The notes under the pieces: model-generated | Databases searched by the model: none | What the model saw: only the letters and a program-made list of their open reading frames with translations | Told to the model about the DNA's origin: nothing | Position numbers and translations under genes: made by a program | DNA from: Liriodendron chinense | Taxonomy: Eukaryota; Streptophyta; Magnoliopsida; Magnoliales; Magnoliaceae | Direction: 5' to 3' | Assembly (NCBI GenBank): GCA_003013855.2 | Contig: PVNU02002353.1 | Coordinates: 2,852,001 to 2,916,000, forward strand | Length of the DNA stretch: 64,000 nucleotides | Part shown: positions 45,701-55,909 of the stretch, one piece after another | Layout of the letters: each line of letters begins with the position of its first letter | How positions within the stretch are numbered: position 1 is the stretch's first letter

Positions 45701-46022
45701 CCTCTAAGTCCACTTTCCCTAAAAAAAATTCTTCTTTTCCTCATCTTATTACCTATTGGTGCTACTACCAAGTTCCCTTGAATGCATTCATTTCAAATTC
45801 TATCCTTCCTCGTCTTGTTACTCATCCATCTCAACATCCTCATTTCAGCTACACTCATCCTATGTACACGTTGTTCGTTAAATGCCCAACAGTTTGTCCC
45901 ATGAAGCATGTCTGGTATTATAGCTATCCTTTAAAATGTCCCTTCCAGTTTTTAGTGGTAAGGAAAATTAGAAAAAAAAAAAAAAAAAAAAGGAGAGAGG
46001 AGCTGAAAACTGGGACCTACAA

Positions 46023-46089
<67 letters not shown>

Positions 46090-49000
46090 TATTTTCCCCC
46101 CTTTTCTTTTCTGCAGTTATTTTTTTTTTTGCTTCAGAAAGTCCAGTATTAGTAATTTTCTTTTCTTTTCTGGTCATTGGGCTAATTAAACAACTGCATA
46201 GTCTTTGTTGTAGCAATCCTGCATGCTCTGCCAAAAGATTGTATGTTTTTGGTTGTCATCGTTGAATTTTGTGTAGAAATGCAGCCCGTTCTGTATACTT
46301 TCTGTTTCATGGTAAACCAATGATGCTAGTTTCTTGTTATTTGTGAATTTGGTGCAGGTGGGCTCATGTTGGTCTGGCTATCATGAGCCTTTTCGATCTT
46401 GCTCTAGTATCTAGATTAAATGTCCAGTATGGCATACCAGATAAGGTTATGGTGCTTTGGGGGTCTGCTCTCTCTGATGTAATCAGCCAGCTGAAGTACG
46501 TTCCCTGTCCTTCATTCACCCTTCTTTTTTGCTTTTGTTCTTGTAAAGTGCTATACATGCCCATGATGACAAAATCAAGAAAAAGCATAAAACATACAAA
46601 TATATGCCATCCAGACTCTCTAGTCATGGAATGTTGATACATCATGCAAGAAAAAAACATGTATACATACTTTCTCAATGTGTATATGGCATTGCATATA
46701 AAATATACAGAAAATGCATGCGTACATACGTGTAAAATACATGCATGCTTAGGTGCTTACATGCATCCAGACTTTTCAGACATATGGTGCATACTGGAGC
46801 CTTCTTGAAGCCTAAAAGTAAAATATGTAGTTCTGTCAACTTCTCTAAGGGCCTGTTTGGATACTACCAAATAAGTTACTTTTCGACTGAACTTAAGATG
46901 TTAAGTTACCTTTGGCACTTAAGTTCATTTGGCAAGTATAATTGAAATGTAACTTATCTCTTAAAAATTACTTATCTTAATAAGTATTTTTTTTAGCTTT
47001 TTGACTTTTGACTTTTCTACTTATCTCTCTCATGTCACACTTTTGCTCTTTTTTTTTTTCTTTTTTTTTTTTTCTTTCTTGAGTTAGTACACACCCACAC
47101 TTAAGTCACCCTCCAATGTTAATTAACCACCCTCCAATTTGGCTTTTCTACTTATCTCTCTCAGGTCACGCTACATATCAAAGTTCTCTCTCATGGTTCA
47201 CTCAATTACTGCTCTCTCATAACTTCCATATCAAAGGAGGCCCCACATGATGGACTGTCCCATCAAAGGTGGGGCTCACACAGTGGACGGCCCACATCAA
47301 AGATGGGCCCTAAATTAATTGGTGCAAGATCCAATCCACCAATCAGGTTGATCTGATCTTCTACATCTTTACCAAAAATGGTTCTAGTCCACTCACCATG
47401 TGGACTGACTATTGGAAACAAGTGAATGGGTTAGAAAGCTTCAGCCAAGTCTTCCAGAGCCGTACACTTGTTTTGCAGACTGTAGCTCACCTGACCAGTG
47501 GATCAACCTGATTCTTGTGCAGGGCATCCATATAGTGGTCCCGTTCTGATGGATGGACTGTATCTCGGACCAATCGTGCTATGCTATCACATGCATGGCA
47601 TGTACATGAGCTTTATTGCACACACGTGGGATTAGAAAAGCTCATTCTGTTAGCAAAACTGCCTCAACGCTTAGCTTTTTCTTTTCATGTCAATATGTTG
47701 CTTATTATATGTAGATTTGAAATTTTCTTTTGAAAGGTTACTTATCAATGTGTTATTACCAAACATACTTATTTACTTATTGGCTGATAAGTATGTTGTT
47801 TACCAAACATACTTATTTGCTTAATAAGTAAAAACCAAGATAAGTAACTTACGTGATAAGTAACTTATCTTAAGTAACTCACAATCCAAACGGGCCCTAA
47901 ATGACTTAAATACCACCTGAGAGCATGAAGTGCATAGGGAGAAAAGAACAGGATATTCTTCACTTATGCAAAACGAAATGCCTGATGCCCCTTTTAAAAG
48001 GATTGCAAGTATTTCCTTGATTTCATTGACGGCATTGCTATCTTAGGCTGCATTTGGATGCACAAATGAATTGAACTGTGGATGGTTGGTTCAAAGTTTG
48101 AACAAGAGCGAAAAATGACCAATTTGTATGGTGTTTTGGGGTATTTGTAATGAGGAAATACTTCAAAGTGCTTTTACATTCGTTTTGTTTCCAACTTGAA
48201 AGAAGCGTAATTGCAATTTGGAGCCCAATCCATCAATATCAATGCTAAATGATTCATTTCGATGGTGCATCCAAAGGCACCCCATTAGTTTTTCTTTTTC
48301 CAATTCCATCATCCAATTTGTGACAACCAAATCAGGTTTTTGTTTCATTAGCTTGAGCTTATCACATTAGTACTCGGAGTGATCGAATTGGGAACATCAT
48401 TGCAAGAAAATTAGATGAAATTTTGACAATGACCTTTGAAAGGGGAAACAGTTGAAGGATATTAGAGCCTGTTAGATGGAAAGAAAGAAGAATTGCTATG
48501 ATTTTCTAGCATTGACTATGTTTCTCTTGCACATATCACGTGGGCACCACATCTACTTTACCACTGGTGTGCGCCTCTTCTACCAATCAGGAAAAATAGA
48601 ACTTAAGTGGCAAGCTCAGATGCAAGTTTGGTGTGAACCTATCACAGTACATGTGGCACACACATTATGTATCCAAATTGTACATATCCTAAGACCGCTG
48701 AGAAGGAACATAGCTCAAAAATCACACCGTTCATACAATCTTTACCAGCTGATTTTGCCAGTGGAATTTGGACTGTGGACTGTTTAATCACACCGTTCAT
48801 ACAATCTTTACCAGCTGATTTTGCCAGTGGAATTTGGACTGTGGACTGTTTAATCACACCGTTCATACAATCTTTACCAGCTGATTTTGCCAGTGGAATT
48901 TGGACTGTGGACTGTTTAATCACACCGTTCATACAATCTTTACCAGCTGATTTTGCCAGTGGAATTTGGACTGTGGGCTGTTTCCTTAACACTGTATTTT

Positions 49001-49321
49001 AAAAGACTGTTGCTTATGAATGCCATATTTTCATTTCGAGCTTTCACTTGGTTGTGCAGAATGATGCCATTTCTGATCTTATCGGGACAGCTATGTCCGC
49101 CTGGGATCGAAGGCACGCTCTTTGCTCTCTTCATGTCTGTCAACAATCTGGGCAACACATTGAGTGCGTTCGTAGGAGCCGGTTTGGCTTCTGTGCTGAA
49201 CATCTCATCGAATTCATTCGACAACCTTCTCTTGGGCATCTCAATTCAAGTAATCTGTACTTTCATTCCAGTTGGGTTCCTGTTTTTGATACCAAAGGAA
49301 GCCACGGGATTGTCTGCCTGA
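35408..49321 (+). CDS. FBT4: Folate-biopterin transporter family protein (FBT4-like), seven exons
   Basis: Joined exons 35408-35488, 42529-42656, 43233-43454, 43928-44416, 45068-45265, 46358-46495 and 49060-49321 (TGA 49319-49321) give 1,518 bases, 505 residues; all six introns are GT-AG and all phases agree. The product is a BT1/FBT branch major-facilitator protein with about 12 membrane helices, expected to carry folates or pterins. Family signatures: GFRSFVWTAVSYQLKD (exon 2), ILSDCIPIRGRKR (exon 3), NLGSAMADVVIDAMIAEAV (exon 3), SFSGDLQSVSW (exon 4), PNLSTVMFYYQTEFL (exon 5), CPPGIEGTLFALFMS (exon 7). A Lys/Arg-rich loop (RRRKRSRKNNK) in exon 4 is the central cytosolic loop. Length fits the family (about 490-515). 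Closest remembered relative is Arabidopsis FBT4 (At5g54860); substrate and membrane are not shown by sequence. Introns are full of repeats, intron 1 alone being 7,040 bp. Confidence 0.93.
36540..37240. mobile_element. PIF/Harbinger-like MITE in transporter intron 1
   Basis: GGGGTCGTTTGGATGCC begins at 36540 and its exact complement ends at 37240. GTA precedes and TTA follows. The body repeats CTGTAAAG / TTTACAGG / GTAATCTG motifs and contains a T24-G29 tract and a foldback fragment (about 36830-37025: CAGTGGGCCCAAATGC ... GTTTTTAATGGTGGACG ... TTACGGTGGACCCCAC). Confidence 0.75.
36736..36788. repeat. T24-G29 compound homopolymer
   Basis: Twenty-four T then twenty-nine G without interruption. 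Same form, opposite strand, as C18-A18 at 4592-4627. Confidence 0.9.
37310..37615 (-). repeat. Left member of an inverted pair of LTR-like blocks
   Basis: On the minus strand it reads AAGCATGAGGAGATGAGC, TACATGAGATGAAGTATAAA, GGCTTTGCATGAGATGATGC and AGGAAGTCTTTCAACG. The same order is found on the plus strand at 40425-40640. The ends of neither block are sharp. Confidence 0.55.
37616..40424. other. Intron 1 interior between the inverted blocks
   Basis: No coding region. Noted: the 22-bp direct repeat starting GTATAAGATGAAAATGCG at about 38157 and 38199; G run near 38258-38272; a stretch at 38690-38950 with repeated GGTTCC-TCCAACCTAG text; GGTCGACC/GGTCGGTCGA palindromes at about 39380-39560; and local repeats with GGCAATGAGCTTGTAGTC at 39885-39960. 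TATTTATAGAAG near 40252 may be an LTR promoter box. This looks like worn LTR-retrotransposon non-coding sequence but I cannot assign it. Confidence 0.4.
40425..40640 (+). repeat. Right member of an inverted pair of LTR-like blocks
   Basis: AAGTATGAGGAGATGGAC, TACATGAGATGAAGAATGC, GGCCTTTGCATAAGATGAAG and GGTAGTCTTTCAGCACGG match the inverse of 37310-37615 at perhaps 75-80% by eye. Confidence 0.55.
40641..42528. other. Rest of intron 1
   Basis: Contains a (GTAT)n microsatellite at about 41505-41540 and, at about 42185-42310, a fragment of the RTE/Au 3' terminus (CATCATCACTATCATCC then TTGTCCCAGCTATTTGGG). Otherwise nothing recognised; a pyrimidine-rich acceptor ends at 42528. Confidence 0.45.
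42780..43070. mobile_element. Repeat fragment in intron 2
   Basis: Blocks such as GACTTGGTGGGCCAACTTTT, AAAATGGACGGTTTAGC and GATGGTCCACCATAG recall foldback or related families. Similar GATTTGATGGGCCACTGAGC text lies in intron 4 (about 44575). Boundaries are unclear. Confidence 0.3.
44835..44874. repeat. (GAA)n microsatellite in intron 4
   Basis: GAA/AAG trinucleotide run of about 13 units. Confidence 0.9.
45449..45962 (-). mobile_element. RTE-type LINE 3' end in intron 5
   Basis: Read on the minus strand, one frame gives MLHGTNCWAFNEQ then HRMSVAEMRMLRWMS and KTRKDRI-stop-NE, the conserved C-terminal part of plant RTE-clade LINE reverse transcriptases, followed by APIGNKMR. It ends in the shared 3' terminus (TGTAGCGGAACCCAATTAAT) and a short ATG/ACG trinucleotide tail near 45450. 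In-frame stops and 5' truncation make it dead. Its orientation is opposite to the host gene. Confidence 0.8.
46026..46087. repeat. (TA)n microsatellite in intron 5
   Basis: Uninterrupted TA run of about 30 units, shortly after a poly(A) run of about 22 (45970-45991). Confidence 0.92.
46849..47897. mobile_element. PIF/Harbinger-like MITE in intron 6, TAA target duplication
   Basis: GGGCCTGTTTGGAT at the left; right end inverted GGGCCCGTTTGGATTG; TAA at 46846-46848 and 47898-47900. Subterminal regions are full of ACTTATC / GATAAGT motifs in both directions. No transposase. A SINE-like fragment (about 47040-47160, minus strand, GTGTGGGTGTGTACTAAC) is nested inside. Confidence 0.85.
48056..48283. 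mobile_element. Small MITE in intron 6
   Basis: Left end GGCTGCATTTGGATGCAC; right end inverted GGGGTGCCTTTGGATGCACC; followed by ATGAATT and ATGAATCATT blocks in each arm. TTA precedes; ATTA follows. About 228 bp, non-coding. Confidence 0.6.
48720..48983. repeat. 66-bp minisatellite, four copies, in intron 6
   Basis: TCACACCGTTCATACAATC starts at 48722, 48788, 48854 and 48920, an exact 66-base period. Copies are almost identical. As 66 is a multiple of three and the unit lacks stops in one frame of each strand, both strands show long repetitive open frames; these are not genes. Confidence 0.95.
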
Positions 49322-49930
49322 TCATCTGAAGCAGCAGGATTTCATTCTCTTTATATTTCTCCTCGTTAGGAGAGTTCACAGTGGCAACGTAACAGATAGT
49401 TACACGTTGTAGCTTCTTGAGGTTTTTTAATGTCCCTGAAGCATTTGTTGAATTCATGTAACAACTGACTGAAATATATCATTTTTTTTTCCACCATTCA
49501 TAGCTTGATTTAGACCATTCGTAGCTTGATTTTCACCATTCATAGTTTGACAATTTGTAGTATTTAAACCTTGACTTCTGTAAGGTTATGTTGCAATATA
49601 TGAATAGATAAAAATGACTTATACAATGCTTGGGCAGTATGGTTGTTCAGTATATTATCCTGGCCTTCAGTTTGTGCAAGTTGTGTGCGTGTCCAGTGAT
49701 TTGAACCGTTGATATGACGCAAACAACATCTCCCAGATGGAGGTATTCTAATTGTTCAATAGGTGTACGACAAATGAACAGTTGAGAAAGAAAATGCGGA
49801 GTGGTTCTTATTCAAGTGACTATAGCTGGGATCTTGTGTTCAGATGGTGCGACCCACTTACTGTTTAGGCATGATTTCACACGGTCTCAGATGGTGTGAC
49901 CCACTTGAGTTCCAGATATGGCTGATTTTT
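49322..49930. other. 3' flank of the transporter gene
   Basis: Probably 3' UTR followed by spacer. No consensus AATAAA near the stop; AATATATCA near 49475 may serve. CAGATGGTGYGACCCACTT occurs twice (about 49844 and 49889). Confidence 0.4.
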
Positions 49931-50512
49931 TGGCGCAGTGTAGACGGGTGAGATCCATCACCGTCTCTCTCACAAGATAATTATTCTGAATCCATGAGAC
50001 TATCGGGATTCCTTGACCGATCTTCCTCGAATTCACAATCAAACAGAGTAAAAAAAAATCAAATAATTTTATATTAATCAAAGATAGAATGTCGTTAATC
50101 ACGAATTAAACAAACTTAAATAGAGAAAAATTAACCCTAGAAACCTTAGAAACGTAATAGAGAAGAGTTTGAATCAAACTAGGAAGGTAATTATGTAAAA
50201 CGGAAGGAAATTGAAAAATCTACGCAAAATTATGGAATCGAGCTGCCGATCGTAGGGGTCAGTGATCGGTCGTTGTTGAGCTGCGACCGGTCACCGGACC
50301 TTGGCGATCAGTCACCCAATGTCTGAAACAGTCCAGGGAGTTTGGTTGGATTCCAATCGAAATTTGGCCGGTTGCAAGCACTGCGTGAGCAATCGCTTGG
50401 CATGTGCGATTGGTCGACGAAGCCTGTCGACTGGTCATTTTTCTGAGGCATGATCCACCTCCTTTGATCTCTCCTTTGGCTCACTTTCTCCCACGACCAG
50501 GGGGCCTCCTCA
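49931..50512 (-). repeat. Downstream LTR of the Ty3/gypsy derivative
   Basis: Matches 52433-53014 throughout, e.g. AATAATTTTATATTAATCAA, AGAGAAGAGTTTGAATCAAA and TCTGAAACAGTCCAGG in both. GACCGGTC-like palindromes are frequent. Confidence 0.85.
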
Positions 50513-50699
50513 ACTCTCCCACTTGAAAGAAACTCATCATTGAGTTTCGCTTTGGCCTTGGATCACGAGCCGTCTTCAGTTTCACCAACGAAGGTGTCTC
50601 AGTAGTCTTTTCTCGTGGCGCATAGGGTGCACATCATTCCTTCCTCCATTGGAGCTCCTTTCTCTTAATGCATAAGACAAGGAGGAATGTCCTTCAACT

Positions 50700-51178
50700 T
50701 TGGACGTTTTGCAAACCTCCTTAGGGATTGCTGGGAGTAAGAACAATCTTCCTCCCATTCTTGACAAATGTAATGGTGTTGTCTCAGCCAACGATGTACA
50801 ACGTCTCGATTAAATTGCTATGGTCGCCTAAGTATCATGTGTCAAGCATCCATGTCGACGACATCACACCACACTTGGTCCTTGTAGGCCTTGCGGACCG
50901 AAAAAAAAAAAGACGAGGTATTGATCTTTAACCGTCTTCTCATTGTCCTTTTAAATCCAACCAATCATATATGGCGAGGGATGTAGCGTGGTCTTAAGCT
51001 TCAATTTCTCTACCATCGTTTACGATAAAATGTTTTTACAACTACTACCATCAATTATCGCGTCACAATTTTTTTCAGACAGTGTGCAACTTGTGAGGAA
51101 GAGATTGTGCCGCTAGGGATTGGTTTGTATGCTTGGGGTAGGTGATTGTCTTCGTACGACTAGGGACACACCTCGATC
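50700..51178 (-). pseudogene. Gypsy protease-region remnant
   Basis: On the minus strand, across frames: a degraded LMVVVV-KTF stretch corresponding to the substrate side of the aspartic protease, then VMSSTWMLDT and GDHSNLIET matching the MDACHILLGRPW region of the family, then DNTITFVKNGRKIVLTPS. The coding region is broken by stops and ends where the polymerase would begin. Confidence 0.55.
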
Positions 51179-52398
51179 TCAAGGAAGCCATTCAGTCCGT
51201 TCCTCATCATTCTCGACTTGATCAATACTATCACCCTCTGGTTCAACTTGGGCATCTTCTTCAGTGATGGCTAGATTAGTCATTGGTTGTTGTGGGCATG
51301 TATTTGATAGGTGCCCTGGCTGTCCACAACTGAAACAATGATCGGGTCTAGGCCGACCGCAGGGATTTGAGATTTTGCTTGGGCCTGGCACAATTGTTGA
51401 TCGTTGTGGTCTTGCAGGGCCAATTCCCAATGCGCGAGCCGCAACCATAGTGGGATGATGATGATCTTCAACGGTTTCTTTTCCCTTGGACATGGATGAA
51501 CCTTGAGCGGGGCCTGTTATGAAGTAAGGTTGTGTAGGGGCCCTAGTAAGTTGTCTCTGTCGTAGTGGCCAATTGGACGGCCTCATCTAAGATCTAAACC
51601 GGAACCATCTTAACCCGATCCTAAATCGTGAGCCGCAATTCACCAATGAACGGCGCCATACTCTGGGATTTAGATTCTGACAAATTATTTTGCATTCCCA
51701 ACATGTTAGAACTCTCCTAGATACTCTGCCACAGATCGATTCCCTTGTCAACAATTTTGGTTTTGCTGGAATAAAATTTGTTTGTAAGTCGCTAAGGAGA
51801 AATCGATCTTGTAGAAGACGCTTCATTCAAGGCCACAATCATATGGGTGTCTTATTCTATCGAGTGGCAGAAAATTTGAAGTTGTTACCATCACGCACCG
51901 AATTTTAATTTATAGGCGACCAACTTCACTTGCTTTTCTTCCGGCACATCTATATATTCAAAATATCGCTCTATCTCGGCTAACCAATCGATAAACTCTT
52001 CAATGCATAATAGGCCATTAAAATTGGATAATTGGTCTTTACCTTGATAGTATCTGTCAGCACTATATGCACATTCGTCTCCATAAATAGGACGTCGAAT
52101 CATAATGCCGCTGACTTCCTCATCGCTAGAGCTCGAACTATTTGGAGTAGCCTTGCGATTTGCTGCTTGTGAGTGCCCTACGAACAACTAGATTGTTCTG
52201 TATAGCAACTATAGGAGGTTAAACTTTGCATGGGGCTCGGGGTGGAGTAAGCGCATCCGCGATCCAGCTGAGAGAGACTTGCGGCCCTTGCATAGCCATC
52301 CAATTCTCCCGGTGGAGAGCTTCTATCCTCTCCGCAAGATAGTTAATCACATGATCAACGTTAGTGGGGATTTTATCACTACCATCGCTAGAAGTCAT
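51179..52398 (-). pseudogene. Gypsy gag, frameshifted
   Basis: Starts with MTSSDGSDKIP at 52398. The gag core reads YYQGKDQLSNFNGLLCIEEF and AEIERYFEYIDVPEEKQVKL (52080-51910), then RLLQDRFLLSD (about 51815) and NRSVAEY in a shifted frame. The last open part (51586-51179) contains the zinc knuckle CFSCGQPGHLSNTC (C-X2-C-X4-H-X4-C). Frame changes near 52219, 51890 and 51600 make it non-functional. Confidence 0.8.
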
Positions 52399-52432
52399 CT
52401 TCCCGAGGTTGTTCCTCTCCCTAATACGAAGT

Positions 52433-53014
52433 TGGCGCAGCGTAGACGGGGTGAGATCGATCACCGTCTATCTCACGAGATAACTATTCTGAATCCACAG
52501 AATTAGCAGGACTCCTCAATCGATCGTCCTTGAATCCATGAGGGAACACTCAAATTCACGAGCAAACAAAGTAAGAGAAACTCAAATAATTTTATATTAA
52601 TCAAAGATATGATGTCCTTAATAATGAATTAAACAAACTTTAATAGAAAAAAACTAGCCCTAAAAATCTTAGAAACTTACAGAGAAGAGTTTGAATCAAA
52701 TTAGGAAAGTAATCTTGCAAAACGGAAAAAAAAATTAAAAAATTCGAGCAAAATTGCGCAAATATGCAGAATCGAGCGGCTGGTCACAGGGGTTAGCGAA
52801 CTGGTTGCTGTTGAGTTGCGAGTGGTCACCTAGCATCTGAAACAGTCCAGGTAGTTTGGTTGGATTCTAGCCAAAATTCAGCCAATCGCAGGCACTGTGC
52901 AACCAGTCGCTTGGCGTGTGCGACCAGTCGACTAGTCATTTCTTTGAGGCATAGGTCCGCCTCCTTTGATTTCTCATTTGGCTTGCTATCGCCCATGATT
53001 AAGGGGCCTCCTCA
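52433..53014 (-). repeat. Upstream LTR of the Ty3/gypsy derivative
   Basis: Partner of 49931-50512. On the element's strand it precedes gag. Confidence 0.85.
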
Positions 53015-53394
53015 CTACATCATTTTTGGGATATCCCGTAACTTAAATGGTATCCACCCTGTAACTTCTCTCTGGACATTCTACGATGACTTACAATGTG
53101 GATGTCTGACATAGATCACAGCGGGGCACGAAGCTCGATCTCATGGGAAGCTCCCATCAGATTGACCTCATAATACCATTTTCCATGCAAACACAATGAA
53201 ATAGATTGCATGCGCCCGCACACATACTGAAATAGACTTAATGAAAAGCAAAGCAAGACGGGTTTTGGCTGTCTATGCAAACGCATGCCTTTCATTGCAG
53301 TTCGATGCATGGCTGGTGACTTGAGAAATCCACTCGTGTCCAGATGAGTCAGGTTGACTCGAAGACTTGCTGTGATGTTTGATAACCTCGTTTC

Positions 53395-53520
53395 AATACT
53401 TGAGGTCTTGTCATCGATTCCTAAGTGGGAGTGGCTAACATTGTGGTGTGACTAACAGGGTGGGTGGGTGTAGGTGCATTGTGTGACTAACCGTGTGCGG
53501 GCCTGTTGCAAAAAAAAAAT
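53395..53520 (+). mobile_element. tRNA-derived SINE-like element
   Basis: CTCGTTTCAATACTTGAGG, GTCATCGATTCCTAAGTGGG, GGTGTGACTAACAGGGTGGG, GTGTGACTAACCGTGTG and an A10 tail follow the order of 308-456 and 30092-30240. The 5' A box is poorly kept. Confidence 0.55.
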
Positions 53521-54940
53521 TGTGAAGACTTAGATTACTAATAGATACTTGAAATAGGTACGGAGAAAAAAGAAGAGCCAAACTTGTTTGAGATGCAGTA
53601 TCATATGTTTGAATCTTTTTTGGCCCTTCCACTTCTTATGAAAAAGCCACTTAATAACCCACTGGCTTGATTTGAGTCATGCTGAGCTGTGTGGTGTTGA
53701 CTGAGTTGCTGAGTTGACTCGATGAGTCTCATTGAATCATAACAAAGTCTCACTCTTTAATGAGTTTCTCAGTTACTTGGCTCAAAATCTCATTGAGTTG
53801 ACTCAGCTGAGTTTTGAGTTTCCTGGATTTTAGGCGGCGGCGAGTGGACCATGTAAGAAGAAGGAAAAAAGAAAAAAGAAAAAAAAAAACCATCTTATGA
53901 TTTTAAAATTGTGTTTGATTCTACCATAGTTTTACATGATTATCAAAAGCCATTCCCACATAAATCTTTTAAAATTTCGGTAGTTTTCCGCCAAAAATCT
54001 CACCTGATATTCCAATGCAAGAATTTCCAGGCTGGGCCCAATCTTCCCCTGAGATTTTTCGGCCGAAGGAGAATTTTTTTTTTTTTTTTTTAAATATTCC
54101 GCCCATTTCACAGGACTAAAAGTGGTTGGCAAGTTTATTCGTCCGAAACAAAATAAAAAAATTAGTAAAGCGCCAACCGCCGTCTTTGAAACTTATAAGC
54201 GGCGACTTTTTTTTTAGTACTTTTCATATAATTACCTTGTGTTTCGTCATAACAGAAGATTACTAAACTCCAACCCAAAACTATGTTGATCAACACTACT
54301 CCGAGGGGACAACATGTAAACCGTACCTGTACCGGTTAGATGCCACCAAACCTGATAAACCTGTCGAGCCTAAACTCCATTTACGGTGCACGTGTTGTCC
54401 TCTCGGAGTTGACATACTATCGAAACCCACGTATGGAAACAAAATTTAGGTTGCCAACCCAACATCCAATGAAATGGCAACCTATTCCAACAACTACCTT
54501 TCTGGTATAGGTGGCCGTCGACGGTAAGTCGAAACATTACTCTGACTGTTGAGGGTTTAGGGTGTGCGTAGGAGAGGTTTCCCTTGACATGTACACCGTG
54601 TGCACGGTTCGTGGCATGCAAGTGGGACATGATAGCCGTGAATTAGATGGGTCCCACCGCGCAGATGACACCCATCAAAAAAAATGAGGCTGTCCCACCT
54701 TGTGATTTCCAGGACCAGTTTTACATTGTTTGCATTGGTAAAGCACTTCCGAGTTTTTATTTATTGGGCTGACCTTTTGTGTGTACGGTTAAATAAGGTT
54801 ATTGACTGATGGACGGAGTGGATTTAGATATACAACATGGTGGGCCCCACAGAACTTGGGCTGTGGATTTAGATATTCAACATGGTGGGCCCCATAGAGG
54901 TTGAGAGTTTCACGTTTGGATGGAAATTAAAAAGTCGACA
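53521..54940. other. Intergenic stretch, nothing certain
   Basis: GAGTTGACTC-rich text at 53690-53830, poly(T) near 54074-54090, and two short foldback-arm fragments at about 54815-54900 (CAACATGGTGGGCCCCA twice). No gene. Confidence 0.4.
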
Positions 54941-55317
54941 CTTATCTAGAGTTGGACACAAGCCAAGCCTTGACTTGCTTGTTTGGGCTTGGTTGGGCTT
55001 GACTTGAAGCTCTTTTTCAAGTCAAGTCAATCTGCTTGCAAGCTTAACCTAGCTTGGCTTGACTTGACTCGAAGTTTGGCTTGACTTGATTAAGCTTAAC
55101 TTGGTAATAATAAATAGATTATATTAAGTATATAATATATATTATATATTATATATTTATAATATAAAATGTTAAAAAAGCAGTTTAACCATATGTCACT
55201 TTCATTTTTATTTTATTTTATTGTTTTAATTTTCACCTCTTGCTCGCACTCTTCAAGCCTCATCCTATCGGCCGCCAATTCAACTCTTAGGTTATTATCA
55301 TGTTTTGTAATGTTTTT

Positions 55318-55536
55318 TGTTAGTCTTGCCATGTCTCATGGGCTGTACGACTGGATGGTCGTGCTTGTGGGGCCCTACCCCTTCTTGTATATTGTATTTT
55401 ATTCCATTTCTGCCCCTTGACCCATGTTGGGTCTTTCTCTTATGTGAAAGGGCATTCTTGTAATTTTCCCGTAGGTTATATATATGCTCTCTCTCCCTTG
55501 TTTGGGTTAGGGAAATTGCTGCTCAACAGACTATCA
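55318..55536 (+). repeat. Copia 5' LTR
   Basis: 219 bp with TG...CA ends. TATATATATGCTCTC near 55475 is a possible TATA box. Confidence 0.92.
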
Positions 55537-55548
55537 TGGTATCAAAGC
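55537..55548 (+). other. Copia primer-binding site
   Basis: TGGTATCAAAGC directly after the LTR; the usual site complementary to initiator tRNA-Met is TGGTATCAGAGC, so one G is now A. Confidence 0.88.
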
Positions 55549-55909
55549 AAGGTTCCTGGCCATTAGAAGCAGCTCCAAGCTCTGTTCGTCCGTCCGTTAA
55601 CAAGCTCTGTCCGTCCGTCCGTCAGCAAGCTCCGTCCGCCCAGTAGCTCCTCTACTCCAGCAGCTCCTCAGTAAGCTCCGTCCGACCACGTGCAAGCTCC
55701 GTCCGACCACGTGTAAGCTTAGTCCGACCACGTGCAAGCTCCGTCCGACCACATAGCTCTATCAGATTTGTCTCTTGTTGCTTGATTTGTAGCTCTGTCA
55801 ACTGCAGCTTGGTTCCCCTAATCTGTCCAAAACCTCTCCATTTCATTCGGAGGCCCGTCGGGCAACCGAAGATCCCTTGGCCAGCACATATTCAAGGAGG
55901 CTCCCTTTC

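Larger units (their letters stand above)
49931..53014 (-). mobile_element. Ty3/gypsy derivative: LTR, gag, protease remnant, LTR
   Basis: Two 582-bp direct repeats with TG...CA ends (on the element's strand TGAGGAGGCCCC ... CTGCGCCA) enclose 1.9 kb. The interior carries gag on the minus strand and the remains of a protease, but no reverse transcriptase or integrase. A purine tract (AGTGGGAGAGT) abuts the downstream LTR at 50513. I could not match a primer site beside the upstream LTR, and flanks TTTTT and CTACA do not agree as a target duplication, so boundaries or later rearrangement remain open. The LTRs differ by many substitutions and small indels. Confidence 0.78.

Noticed and set aside
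48642..49002. Repetitive open frames on both strands
   Set aside because: They are made by the 66-bp minisatellite, whose period is a multiple of three; they lie inside an intron.
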